NCBI GenBank assembly: GCA_958450365.1
Contig: CAUEEP010000736.1
Coordinates: 2,105,501-2,169,500, forward strand
Length of the DNA stretch: 64,000 bases
Reading direction: 5' to 3'
DNA from: Mesorhabditis belari
Lineage: Eukaryota > Nematoda > Chromadorea > Rhabditida > Rhabditidae
Shown: positions 10,223-24,967 of the stretch, piece by piece
How positions within the stretch are numbered: the first letter of the stretch is position 1
How the letters are laid out: each line of letters starts with the position of its first letter
Program-made: the position numbers and the translations under genes
Notes under the pieces: model-generated
Databases searched by the model: none
Told to the model about the DNA's origin: nothing
What the model saw: the letters and a program-made list of their open reading frames with translations, nothing else

Positions 10223-11439
10223 AACCGTGGTCCTGGTTAAGTCAAAGTTAAGTCAAAGATTCTATCCTTTAGAAAAGTACTTATCTATTTCAAAAGGTAC
10301 ACAGCTTTTAAAATTTTAGCTCAACCACAAAATTTGTGTAGTGGTGCAGTCGACAATTCACCATTTCCTGTCTTTTTCTTTTCTTGAAGGCAGCCAACAC
10401 CCGGCTGTCTTTCCGAATCGCATTGCGTGCCGTAAAATATTGAAATCGCACCCTAGACTTAGATCCAGAAAATGCTTGCTATTAGTATTTCTAAAGTTTA
10501 AAGAGCTTAAGTAAAGTAACCAGGTAAAGTAACTAAGTAAAGTTCAGTAAAGTTCTACTTTCCCAGTAAAGAAAGAAAACTTTCCGTTAAGAATGACCCT
10601 ATATATACCAGACGAGTATGCCAGAGCTTCTTGTATGCTATATGATCATGCAAGAAGAATTAGTCCATTAGTTCTGCATAATTTACGCTTGTCAGATTGT
10701 GAGCGAGCACAGAGAACACCTCTTTACAAAGAGATTTCCTTGTAGATGAGACAAAAATTTCACTATCACAAGGTGGAAATATTAACATTTATCCTTTTAT
10801 TTAAGCTTATGAATGAATATCGAATTCTCCTTTCCAATTCCAACATCTCAATTTCTTCTGCATCTTCCGGAAATCTTCCCCCTTCATTTTCTCCTTTCAT
10901 CACTCCCATCGGCATTCCTTTCATCTGGCCCCAAAATGGCTAATCGACTTCTTTTCCTTTCTTCAATGCCTTTCATAGATTGGATAACAAATAAACGCTT
11001 CCCTTTTATAAAGAAGTTTATCGTTATGAATAGAAGTCGTTACTTTTGAGTATTTGAAACCCATTTGCAAGTTCTTTCGAGAAAGTTTTTTTTGGTACTG
11101 CACAAGTACTGTTTTTTTTTCCATCCACAATGACAGTTTTTCCGGCAACATTCGCCCACTTTCTCACATTGTTGCTGATCGTTTTTTGAGAGTGTCAAGT
11201 AAATTAGGTGGATGGAAAAAAAAAACAGAAAAACGATTGGCAATGGTTGCAGATGGGACCTCAATTTTCTCGCCCGATTCTCTTCGATTACTCATCGCTT
11301 GGCGGTACATTTGAAGATTATTAGGTTATAAGAAAGAATTGTTTGTTCATGAGGATAAGGTTTTCAAAAATTTAATAAAATAGAATGTTAGGGTTAGGTG
11401 TTGTTTTGCTTAAAATGTTAAAATGCTTATGCAAGCTTT
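10223..11439. other. Intergenic sequence without recognisable gene
   Basis: This stretch contains GTAAAGTAACTAA-type short direct repeats near 10500-10560. Overlapping open frames on both strands at 10746-11314 shadow one another and lack family features. I see no RNA gene or long repeat. Confidence 0.35.
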
Positions 11440-11925
11440 CTTGGTGTAAGCTAGACTTCGGAAAACAAAACAAAACAAAACTTAACCAAAACCAAAACCA
11501 TAACAAAAACAAAACCAAAACCAAAACCAAAACTAACCAAAACTCGCCAATATCTCGCGACTGGGAGGAGCTAGCGAAAATCTGCTTGCAGATTTGAAAT
11601 CAGCATCCAAAAATCTATCCCATAGGCTATTTTTTGTTTCGAAATTTCGAGGTCGTGTTTTGGTCCTTTTTTTGGCCGCGAGATTTTGTGGTGAGAAAAA
11701 GTGAAAGGCAAATTTGCATTTTACAATTTTAAATTTACATTTTACAATTTTAAATTTACATGCTAATTTATATGCAAATTGAGTTTTGGTTTGTTTTGGT
11801 TTGTTTTGGTGTTTTGGTTTTGGTTTTGATCTGTTTTGGTTTTGGTTTTGGTTTTGGTTTTGGTTTTGGTTTTGGTCTGTTTTGGTTTTGGTTTTGTTTG
11901 CCGAACTCTAGTGTAAGCTATTAAC
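11440..11925. mobile_element. AAAACC-rich foldback element
   Basis: The left end (TGTAAGCTAGACTTCGGAAA followed by AAAACC-type runs) is mirrored by the right end (GGTTTT-type runs followed by CCGAACTCTAGTGTAAGCTA). The inner arms are stretches of CCAAAA and TTTTGG hexamers at 11465-11545 and 11785-11900. The middle carries a CTCGCGACTGGGAGGAGCTA segment. It looks like a non-autonomous element whose subterminal hexamer repeats have expanded. Confidence 0.65.
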
Positions 11926-13136
11926 CAAAATTAATCAAAAACATTGAAATTTAAAGAATTCAAATATTACAAAGGCTATGCTATAGAGTTTTCAAGAATT
12001 TTATTCTAGAAATTCATTGAATTGACCGAATCGACTCAATTGACTGAATTGATCTTTCTTCAAACATTTTTCCAATCAAAAAATTCACCATCCAACCATC
12101 TCAGTAGCCAATTTCAGAGCCGTTTCCTAAATTTCACATATTACAACCCATAAAAACAAGATCTATGTTCTTATGGTCCAAAAAAAGAGGTGAAAGACAA
12201 TTGAAAGACACCATTTCAAGGCAATTTTCGATTTGTGAACGGAAAGGCTTTTCCGAAAGGAAAGGCTGTGAACGGCCTTTCCCCCCCTCAGACTCATCGG
12301 CTCCATTTACCAAAAATTCTCTTCTTTTATCTTTTCTATAGATGTTTATTTATCTCAGTATCTCAAGTCAATATCTTTTTCTTTAATTGAAAGAGTTTTG
12401 AAAGCAGGATCTCGGTGGGTTGTCCTGTTAAGTGGTTATCAAGAAATGATTCTAAGGATCAAAAGTCATCCATCCAGATCAAAAGTCATTCAGATCAAAA
12501 TAAGTAAGAAAAAATACTCAGTTAATATCATAAATTATTTAAAAACAAGTATTTAAAACAATACTTTATCTAAAAATGTTTAAATTTCAACTAAAGTTCT
12601 TTAAAATTTCATAAATCTTAAACCTAGTTAAGTAAATTTTGAGAAATTTTCGTTTAACCTTAGCTAAACTAAACAATTGGAATATTTTAAAAGTCAAACC
12701 TTTCTAAATAGATATTATATTAAAAACACTGGCCGATTTACCCAACCTTTAACCTTAAACAAACCTCTACAAAAGCAATCACCAATCGGCATCCACCAAA
12801 AAGCAACATCCCCATTTCCCCCCTTCATTGAATACTCCTAAAATGGTTACTCTTTCTCGATTCACACATACAATGCCCAATGCCCAATCCATTCACACCC
12901 GCACAAAAGTTTTTTTTTCTTCATGGGTTATTCTTCAAATGTGTGAAGCGCTTCTTGCCCTTCTTTTGGCCGATCAAAGGGAAGCCGACGCATCGACGAC
13001 GTGCTTTTCGCCCGTAAACCCTGACACACAGGAAATCGACACAATGATCACCCCCGGGATTTTCTTGGTTTGAGTCATTCTTTCATAAGAGGTTATCTAA
13101 TTCTGAATTAGAGCTAAAAGCTTCAGATCTTTTCAT
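11926..13136. other. Intergenic sequence with one less AT-rich island
   Basis: Mostly AT-rich. The 12890-13065 portion is richer in GC (CGACGCATCGACGACGTGCT) and open in one plus-strand frame, but it has no start context or domain. I cannot assign it. Confidence 0.3.
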
Positions 13137-13235
13137 GTCATTAGCTTTAGACTTGCTTGTTCATGCCATTGGCTTTAGACTTACTTGTTCATGTCATTGG
13201 CTTTAGACTTGCTTGTTCATGTCATTAGCTTTAGG
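13137..13235. repeat. 27-bp tandem repeat
   Basis: GCTTGTTCATGTCATTGGC plus TTTAGACT repeats three and a half times with few substitutions. Confidence 0.85.
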
Positions 13236-16200
13236 CTTCTAAAATTTGAACTTAAAAACAACAGGGTTAGACTTGATATATTTTACAGCTGAAGAGATCT
13301 TAGTTATCAAACAGCTCGACAGATCACCTTTCAAGACCTGGCCAAAATTTTGCCAACCATGACAGCTTATCTCTTTGATAACACCGCTAGGTTATTGAAT
13401 CTTTCCAACCAGCCAGCTACTATTGTTTGATCTATCCCATCTTTCCCCTAAAAGGATAACTATATTTTCGCTCATGCGTCTCTTCCATCTTCCTCCATTT
13501 TTGAGCAAACAGTCAAACAGACGGCTCCTTGAATTGCCGCCAAAATTTAGCGCACATCAGTTTTTGCCTTGATTCATTTTTAGATCATTCTATAATTCTA
13601 TATTCTATAGTTCTATATTCTATAGTTCTTCATCCTTTTACCGTAACCCTTTCCTTTCGACAACCCGTCAAAATCGTCGCCACTAATCCGTAGAATCAGT
13701 CGCATCCTCTGCGATGAGGTTCTGATCAAATAATGGACTAGTTCTCAAAAAGCGAAGCACAGATTTTGTCACCACAAGGAAACAAAGAGATTGAATAAAA
13801 TGGAAAATAGAAAACCAATGATCTTCATTTAATAATGAACAATAGGCGGGAAAGTGCTTTGAAATTTGATCTCTCAATCGTGAAAGGAATGACTTTGACA
13901 CTTTCTAGGTTAAGTGAGCTCTAAAACTTGAGTCTACTTCTAATATTTTAAAGAGTTTGAACTCTTACTGAACTCTTTGATTTTAGCATTTTATTGATTC
14001 TTTTCAACTACCGTAATCCTGCCACTGGGGAGAAGTTTGGGCATAACGCTTTCCTTCGCCTCTCTTCAAATAAGCTGAGATTTTATGACTTGAGCTCTGA
14101 TCTCTATTTTTACCTTTTTATTCTGATCTGATCTCATTTAGATTTAACTATTTAAATCTATAAGTATTTAAATAAAGTCTAAGCTAAGACTAAGCCTATT
14201 TAGAGTTTAAAAATCGTGACTTTAGTAAGCTAAAGCCAGTGCTAGAGCCAGTGCTAGAGCCAAACCTAAGCCTCAACATTTAGCTAAACCTAAATTTCAG
14301 TCTTTCACGACATTTTATTGATTTAGTCTTTAAAAAGTAAAAGATTCTTGCAATTGACTAAAGAAAACCATATTTCAAGCTCTTTCCATTTTCAGTTATC
14401 ACTCCCAGGCGATCAGGCGGGTCTACCCGAATTTTCACGGTTTAACGCTCGAAAGTTTTCCACGTTAATTCCGCCTAAAGAGTCTCAAAACGGTTCTCCT
14501 TTTCCCTCGATTTCTCTCATTTCAACCCAACAATTTCTCCTCTTTCCTTGCTTCTCAAGTAGCTTACGAGCGCACAGTGGAGAGCCTGATTACGATAAGG
14601 ACTCCAGTACCCCTCAGCTCCACCCCTCGACATACCGTTGTTGAACCGTACACCGTACATGTTTTCATTTTATTAAAAACTATTAAGCAGCGTTTACCAA
14701 ACTTTGTTATACGTTAAAACTTTGTTAAGCTGTTGCCCTTTATTGAGATCTTTGCCAAAACCTTTGCTTTAACTAAAATGTTTACAATGATTTATCTAAC
14801 ACTGGTCGCATTCTTTACAATTCTTGAAGCTACAAGTTCACTGTAGTTGATCAGCTCAATCTATTAAACTTTTCATTAGAAATTATTTCAAAATTTTCAG
14901 CCATGCTAGCCGATGGTTTCTTTGCACAAACACGAGGATCCGTAGAAGTTTTCAAAGGGTTTTTAGGAGTTTCTCATGGAGCTCTATGAATGGCAGTTTG
15001 CAAGGGAAAATGGAAAAGCTTTTGTTGATATAGACCATGAAAGGATGGAGAAAACGATTCAATAGTCCTCTAAAAGAGGGAGCTGAAAGATTTGTGACGT
15101 CAGCTTGCTTTTTGGAGACTGATAGTAGGCTGGTTGTAATGGATTTGTATCAAGTTGTGAAAGAGTGTAAATTTTTGGTTTAAGTTTAGGAAAATAGACA
15201 CAGTTTAAATTTTCTTTCTACTTAAGCTGTGTTAGGAATTTGCATAGATAGATGGCTTTAATGCATAGATAGATGGCTTTGAGTGCTTAGATCTTGTAAG
15301 ATCCATTGATTATTGGATCTTACAAGATCTAGATATTATCCAAGACATTATCCAATAAAGCTGAGCTTTTTATAAGTTAATGTCTTTGTGTAGAAACTGA
15401 TTAGATTGAGAATTATTTAAGTAAATCAAATTTACATTGAACTTGCAGCAAAGTTGGCTGTGCAAGGCCTAATTTTTGTTCTCTGAATGAGTCTCCTGTT
15501 CTCTAAATTTCCATCCAACTTTTTATTCTAAAGCAATTTACAAAGGAATCCTTTCTTTTCATCGCTTTCATCTCTACGTTTTTGCAACAAGCGTAAAACC
15601 CGAATCTTGGGAAGAACTCTCGTGAGTCACCAACCAATATATGGCCTCCTCCCAAAAAAGGTCGGCATTCTCCTTTGAATTTCGAACGGAAGCTCGAAAA
15701 CGCGCAAATTTTTATGGGCACTTTGTGAGTTTTCGGTGGGGCTTGATGCGGAGCTTATCACTTCGCAAGATGAGGCAGAAATGAGACGTTTAAAGCGGTA
15801 ACATGAAAGGATTTCCTACGGGAATTGCTTTCTCCCTCCCTCCCACCCGCTATCACAGACACGCCGCTTCTCACCTACTGGATAAACATTTAGATTGAAT
15901 ATTTGGCTTTCTGACAAATTCTTTGTAATTGCTTAATTCTGCAAAAGCTCATTCTGTTAACGTAATCTGATAATGGTCAAAAACACTTCTTTACTGAAGT
16001 AAAGCTCCACCTTACTTTTTCAGTTTTTAAACGTTCATTTCTATATTTTAAACACTCATTTCTATATTTTATATTTCTATATTCTACTATTTTTCAAATA
16101 ATATAGTATTTTATAAAATTTTAACCATCGATCAATGCTAATTCCTCATCAACACCTTTTTTGACCAATATTTTGCTACACTTCGTCCATCAACGATGAC

Positions 16201-16528
16201 CCAGATCACTTAAGCCTAATCTTTTGCCCAGATAGATAGATTTTCTTTTTCCTTTTTTGCCAAATTCTTAGTCTTGAGTTCCAGGGCTGATTGGTGGGGG
16301 TACGGTAGCCACACCCCCTTTTCGGTGGCGTCCGTGCAGAAGGCGGGCTGGAAGGGGAGGGAAAGAAGGTGCCGAGACTACCAGACTCAAAGACGATTCC
16401 CACATTCAGCACTTCCATCTACTATCAATTTCTTTTCTTAGGTTCATTGAGTCCATGTAATGTTTGATCATTAGCAACAATTCATTAGTTGGCTTGAACT
16501 ACAACAATCCTAGAAAAATTTAAGGATA
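13236..16528. other. Long non-coding stretch upstream of the odd-family gene
   Basis: No secure exon. Less AT-rich islands occur at about 13440-13690, 14390-14660, 15590-15860 and 16260-16420, separated by AT-rich filler. Small repeats include GTTCTATATTCTATA near 13600, GCCAGTGCTAGA near 14235 and a TGGATCTTACAAGATC hairpin near 15315. Their position 5' of a developmental transcription factor makes a regulatory role plausible but unproven. Confidence 0.35.
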
Positions 16529-16797
16529 TCGTAATACCTGTAATAGTAGCGCCCCCCCCCCCCCCGTATAGTCGCGTAGTCGCAAAAATTTTTTACTAAT
16601 TCATTTTTTTCTAAGCGCCTATTATTTCAAAAAATGTGTCTTTGGTATCAAAAAATAGCCCTGAATTTCAGCTTTCATTTGATACTTAAACGAACACTGT
16701 AGCATAAACAAGTGGCGAGAAAAATGCGTTTAAAGTTAGACTACGCGACGCTCCGACCGTCATTATAGGGAGGCGCTACTATTACAGGTATACGATA
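16529..16797. mobile_element. MITE, diverged member of the CTGTAATAGTA family
   Basis: It starts TCGTAATACCTGTAATAGTA and ends TACTATTACAGGTATACGA as an imperfect inverted repeat. Internally it carries the family signature TTTGGTATCAAAAAATAGCC and a C14 homopolymer near 16551-16565. The whole element shares its internal order with the copies at 25872, 45918 and 52597. Confidence 0.85.
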
Positions 16798-17013
16798 AGT
16801 TATTTTTCTAATAATTCTTTTATATTGTTAAGTTGAGATCTTTTAGGTATTTCTAGTTCTTTTTTTAGTGGTATCCTATTACTTTCGATAATTTACTATT
16901 TGATTTTGATCGTATTTTCTCTCAAACTTTACTGCTATCTTACAATTTTGCAATTCTCTTTGTCTTTCTGGCTTGATTTTAGTTTTGTGGTCTAATTTAT
17001 TCATATTTTTAGC

Positions 17014-19928
<2,915 letters not shown>

Positions 19929-22140
19929 ATCATGATTTGATAGATCTTTGATTGTTTTATGGAATTGGAATTGTTCCTGTTTCTCTAACGGGGGAACCAC
20001 ACACTTACTGATCTATTACTTGCAACTTTTCGATTTTTGGTTTATTTTGCATTTCTCTTAAAAGGTCAGTGACCTGTACTAGTAACTCTGTTCACTAGTC
20101 TACTCAATTTGCATTTCATTTCACTTTGTGCATTTCCCTGAATAGCTTTTACACTTTGCTTTAATCTTCTTGTGATCTTTGGTGATGGCTTTACTTGAAA
20201 TTAATGACAGTATTACTTTTGATAAGACTTTGATCTTGAATTTCTGCTTTAAACTTTACATTTTTCTTCTGGCAATGATCGAAATCGATTCTTACCGGTT
20301 CGGTGTGGCCATATTTTTCTTGCATTTTCATTTTCATTTGATTGCTCTCACGAATTTATGTGTCATTGCAGTATTAACCGTTTCGTTTGCATAAATTTGA
20401 AAATTCAATTGTTAGCCATGAAAATTGGAGGAAAGATTGAAACTCATGAAGACAAATCACATTTAATTTTATTGAATCGATAGAGATTAAAACAAAACAA
20501 CTTGTACAATAGATTACAGTAAATTAGCAAGAATTTTAGCAATCGTTTTTGAAGACATTTGTTTCAATCACTAATCAGAAGCGAATTTTTATTCGATAAA
20601 AGCAATTTCGGTACTTTTGCCTCTTACGCCTATCAATTACTCGCCTACCAACTACCAAACGCCTCTTACGCATAGTAAAATTTGCATACGAACGATTTTA
20701 TGCAAAAGAATCGTTTTATGCAAAAGAACATTTCTTATTTTTACTTTTTAGTTTACTTTTTACTTTTTAGTTTTTTTTATTCGTTTCAAATCATTTTCAA
20801 TGTCATCCTTTCTAGTTTCAATAAGCTTTTGAGTTTAGTCTTTTATTTGAGGCGTTGTTTTAAATGCAAAACGAGCGACTCTTTATGCTATTGTAAATAT
20901 GCAAATGTAATATGCAAATGTTAGCGTCTTTGTATGCTAATGATAAGCAGGTATGAAAATGAATAGTCAAATAGTCAAATTAGTCAAGTTTCTTAATAAA
21001 ATGCATGACAAATGCCTGTTTTCACAAAAAAACAAAACAAATTTGTACTATTTCTTACAGTAAGCTTTCAAAGTTTTGAGTTTTAAGAAGAAAAACTGAC
21101 TTACTGAAGTTAGCTAAAGCTGTTAGAACAAAAATAGAAAAGATTTTCTTCTGCAAAATCATTTTTATCCGGTTCATTTAGAACACTCACAATGACTGAG
21201 CTTTTGATCTGTGCAAAGCTGTGCAAAGCGGAGTCAACAAGTACCGCAGTTTCTTAATACAATGCATGACAAATGTGCAAAGCTGTGTTGAATCTTTTGC
21301 TATCATGTAAATCTATTCCTTAAAGATCTCATCTTTCAACCATTGAAAATATTTTCAATTTCTTTCTTTCGGGTAAAGCGGTCAACGACAATTTGCCTCT
21401 CTCAAAAAATGATTATCGCGATTTTTGCGGAGAACAAAGAATGAGTTGAAATTGAGTTAAAGGAAGAAAAAAATAAAGCAGAAGCTTGAAACCCGTTTTT
21501 TTTTGGTGTGGGAGAGAGGTGAGTTCACTAGGAGAAGGAGAGAGAAGAGAGAAGAGCTCTTCTTCTCAAACTCTTCTTCTTTTTATTCCTTTATTCATTT
21601 TCTTATTCTCTTTAGTACTTCTTCATTCTCCTTACCGATCTCTGTAATTATGTGTGAAAAGGGAAAAATGAGAAAAATCTTTTTTTTAAAGAAAAAGAAG
21701 AACGATCAACATTTCGTGTCTGCCGTAAGGTTCATTCGGTCATTCTTTTTTAGCTTTTAAGCGTCTAGATTTTCTTTTAAGCGGCTAGATTTCAGAAAAT
21801 ACAGATTAACATGGTTTTTTCCTGAAAATTGCTAACAATTAGCTGTTGTCTTAAATGAAGAGAACGATCATTTAAGAAATAGCGGCTAGATTTCAGAAAA
21901 TTTCCCAAAGTATGTCTTAAATGATGGTTCTCTTCATTTAAGATATACTTTGAGTTCAAAAATATCCTTTCTAGCACACTCAGTTTCAGATTAAAGCTGA
22001 AAAAACGATAAGCGAGTATGCCAGAATGGATTTGGTTCTGTTTTTTTCAAAGTACAGTTTAAAAACAAGTCGATCAACAGGAATGGAAGAGCCTGTTAGG
22101 CAAAAATGAGTCCGAGTCCAGCTAAAGCCAGCCTGACTTC
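19929..22140. other. 3' flank of the odd-family gene and intergenic DNA
   Basis: AT-rich. It contains short direct repeats (ATGCAAAAGAATCGTTTT near 20680; GTTTCTTAATAMAATGCATG at 20990 and 21250) and an inverted pair around 21850/21930 (CTTAAATGAAGAGAACGATC). No coding exon was seen in either orientation. Confidence 0.4.
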
Positions 22141-22147
22141 AAAAAAA

Positions 22148-22290
22148 TGGCTTTAGAACAATACTTTGGCTTTAGAACAATACTTTAAACTTTAAACAAT
22201 ACTTTAAACAATACTTTAAACAATCCTTTAAACAATACTTTAAACAATACTTTAAACAATACTTTAAACAATAGTTTAAACAATACCAAA
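22148..22290. repeat. 12-bp tandem repeat (ACAATACTTTAA)
   Basis: About eleven head-to-tail copies of ACAATACTTTAA with single substitutions and one preceding GGCTTTAGA variant. Confidence 0.9.
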
Positions 22291-22731
22291 TACCAAAAAT
22301 CGAATCAAACTTTTATTCCCGGTTTCTACTAAAGAAAATGAGTCATTTCTAATAGTAAAGTTCTTTCATTTACAATTCTTTTTTTGGTAAATTGTTCATC
22401 AAAAGTTCTTGCGAACAAAAACAATCAAAAGCCCAAGTCAAAAACATTTTAATCATCAAATTAATTCAATTCTTTTTCTTTCTTTTGTTCATTTTCTCCC
22501 CGTTTTTCTCCTCAATTTCATTGCAAAAAAACCGGGTTTTTCTATTGCTTTTCAAGGTTGAAATGACCCTTTTTTTGTGAGTTCATTTCTTTCAACTCAT
22601 TTTATAATAGCTGCATTTGATCATCAATTGTAAAGAAAATGCTATGAATTCACAATATTTAGCTAACTAAATATCTAAAGTGAAATTTATTTGAATCCAT
22701 TTAATTGAAGAATTTTGAAAGGAATTTTCAA

Positions 22732-22830
22732 ATAAGAACTGCCAGAATTTGGAATCGACTCCCCAGAGTTTTGAGAGAGTCGAATAGTCTCCAAACTTTT
22801 CGGTTATCTGTAGATGATCTTGATCTTTAA
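22732..22830 (+). pseudogene. C-terminal scrap of a non-LTR retrotransposon reverse transcriptase
   Basis: The 32 codons before the TAA at 22828 read IRTARIWNRLPRVLRESN, continuing SLQTF and ending DDLDL. This matches the ending of CR1/Jockey-like LINE polyproteins (R-x-WN-x-LP...R-x-S-x-SL-x-x-F). Upstream coding sequence is absent, replaced by the 130-bp repeat, so this is a 5'-truncated copy. The following 150 bases would be its 3' UTR. Confidence 0.7.
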
Positions 22831-23004
22831 GCTCTAGTGGATCCTTGACGTTATCTTTGCTACCCATACATTACATCTATTATATCGTGTTACCTTTTAT
22901 CGGCCCTTTTCGTGTTATTTGTATGAATTCATGTGTATTAATCTTAAATCTAGCGCACTTTATCTCAGATCCTGAATAAGGTATCTAGATATACATGTTG
23001 TGTC

Positions 23005-23150
23005 CGATTTAGATTTCCGTCGGATTTGGATTCAATCTAAATCGGTCGTCCGATTTAGATTGAACTTATCGCGGACGTCCGATTTAGATTACAGTCTATA
23101 TCGGACGTCCGGTTTAGATTCAATCTAAATCTTATATAGATTGAACAATA
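23005..23150. repeat. Cluster of GTCCGATTTAGAT repeats with inverted phrases
   Basis: Five or more copies of CCGATTTAGATT alternate with its complement-like AATCTAAATCGG, and CGGACGTCC palindromes lie between them. CpG density here is far above the surroundings. Confidence 0.7.
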
Positions 23151-23296
23151 ATACAAATAATATATATAATAGCTGCATTTGATCATCAATTGTAAAGAAA
23201 ATCCTATGAATTCACAATATTTAGCTAACTAAATATCTAAAGTGAAATTTATTTGAATCCATTTCATTAAAGAATTTTGAAAGGAATTTTCAAATC

Positions 23297-23880
23297 AGTC
23301 AAGCATTCAAATTTCAACTTTCCGGACTTCACTTTATGATCTTTCTGTTTTTAAAGTGATGAATACTTATAGTAAATTGAATACATACTTTTAGGAATCT
23401 AAAATATTATGCATATTCACTGTTGTCATACGAATCAAATCATTTCACTGTACTGAGACAATTGCTATTGCTCTATCGCGCATCGAATTGAGCGATAGAG
23501 CAATAGCAATGTCTCTACAATCAAATAAATCTAGTTAAACTAGTAAAACACAAATCAGCCAAGCATTCAAATTTCAAATTTCAAATTTCCGGACTTCACT
23601 TTATGATCTTTCTGTTTTTAAAGTGATGAATAGTAAATTGATGAATAGTAAATTGAATACATACTTTTAGGAATCTAAAATATTATGCATATTCACCGTT
23701 GTCACACGAATCGAATCATTTAACTGTACTGAGACAATAGAATTGAGCAATAGAGCAATAGCAATGTCTCTACAATCAAATGAATTTAGTTAAACTATTA
23801 AAACACAAAGCAGTCAAGCATTCAAATTTCAAATTTCAAATTTCAAATTCCCAGTCTTCACTTTATGATCTTTTTACTAT
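23297..23880. repeat. About 255-bp tandem repeat, 2.3 copies
   Basis: The unit starts TCARYCAAGCATTCAAATTT and includes CTTCACTTTATGATCTTTCT and GAATCTAAAATATTATGCAT. It occurs at about 23297-23545, 23557-23805 and, truncated, from 23813. It contains an inverted pair around AGCAATAGAGCAATAGCAA. Confidence 0.85.
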
Positions 23881-24383
23881 CATTTCATTCCATGCTTTTG
23901 CTGAAACTCGATCCAAAAACAAAAAAAAGTAAACCAAAAGCATCGTCCGTTTAAAATATGTGCTAAGTATTTGATGATATCAGCTAGCTTTGAAACAAAA
24001 ACACAAAACATTTAGTTCTTATATTAGATTTTCTCATCTACAAGCCTAAATTGAGCTTCTAATAAGTCTTCTAATAAGTCCAATTCCATCAACTTTCTCC
24101 AAGAAACTTTTTGCGATGATTGATCTCAAAGATTGTTGGTTCCTGCATTTTTCTTCTAAATTTTTCCCATCTTTGGGAGCCGTTCGGATCAGATTTCTTC
24201 TTCTCCATTTAAGCTTTTTTCAGACAAGGTTGGACCACTGAAGGAGAAGATTTCTGGAAAGATTGAGCTCTTCAATTCTCTTTTGCATGTTCAAAATGAT
24301 TGATGATCTCATTTTTTTTGTTGTTTGATGATTTTATTTATTGAATAATTTGGATTCAGTAAAGTTTTTGATTGTGGATCCAC
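23881..24383. other. Intergenic sequence
   Basis: AT-rich, with no exon, repeat family or RNA gene recognised. Confidence 0.35.
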
Positions 24384-24532
24384 AGTTCACAGTCCACAGT
24401 CCACAGTCCACTAGTCCACTAGTCCACTAGCCCACTAGTTCACTAGCCCATAGTCCACAGTCCACTAGTCCACTAGTCCACTAGTCCACTAGTCCACTAA
24501 TCCACTAGTCCACTAGTCCACAGTCCACAATA
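24384..24532. repeat. CCACTAGT minisatellite (small locus)
   Basis: About 17 units of CCACTAGT and variants (CCACAGT, CCCACTAG). The same 8-bp unit makes the much longer arrays at 60017 and 62285. Confidence 0.9.
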
Positions 24533-24967
24533 GAACCCTTAAAGCTTTTTATTCTTCTATACAAGTTTTATACTTTTAATTGACTCTACCATTCTTGTAT
24601 GCTTTAGATTAAAAGCTGGAAAGTTAACAGATCAAATTTTTGAAGCTAGTAAACTCACGGACTTAAGGCAGACTTCAAGTTCCAGTTTCAAAGCTCATCT
24701 CAAGTCTTTCATCTACTTTAATTGCTAAATTCTCTCATTTTCAATTCAATTTTCATTAATTTTTCAATAAATAGTCAAAGATCAAATGTTTGTAAACTTG
24801 AAAAGGGAAAACATCGAGTGGCCTCTCACTAATCCCCACTCTTTCTTGCATTGGTCATCGTCTCTAGTGTCCTTTTTTCTTTGCATTAGTAAGCAATCTT
24901 CAAATCGTTATTTACATTGTATATTTCTGGATTTATTCAATATTCAATATCAAATTCAGTCTAGAAA

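Larger units (their letters stand above)
22604..23296. repeat. Pair of 130-bp direct repeats flanking a LINE scrap
   Basis: About 130 bases beginning ATAATAGCTGCATTTGATCA at 22604-22733 are repeated almost exactly at 23168-23296. Between them lie a retrotransposon C-terminus and a cluster of GTCCGATTTAGAT phrases. Confidence 0.9.
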
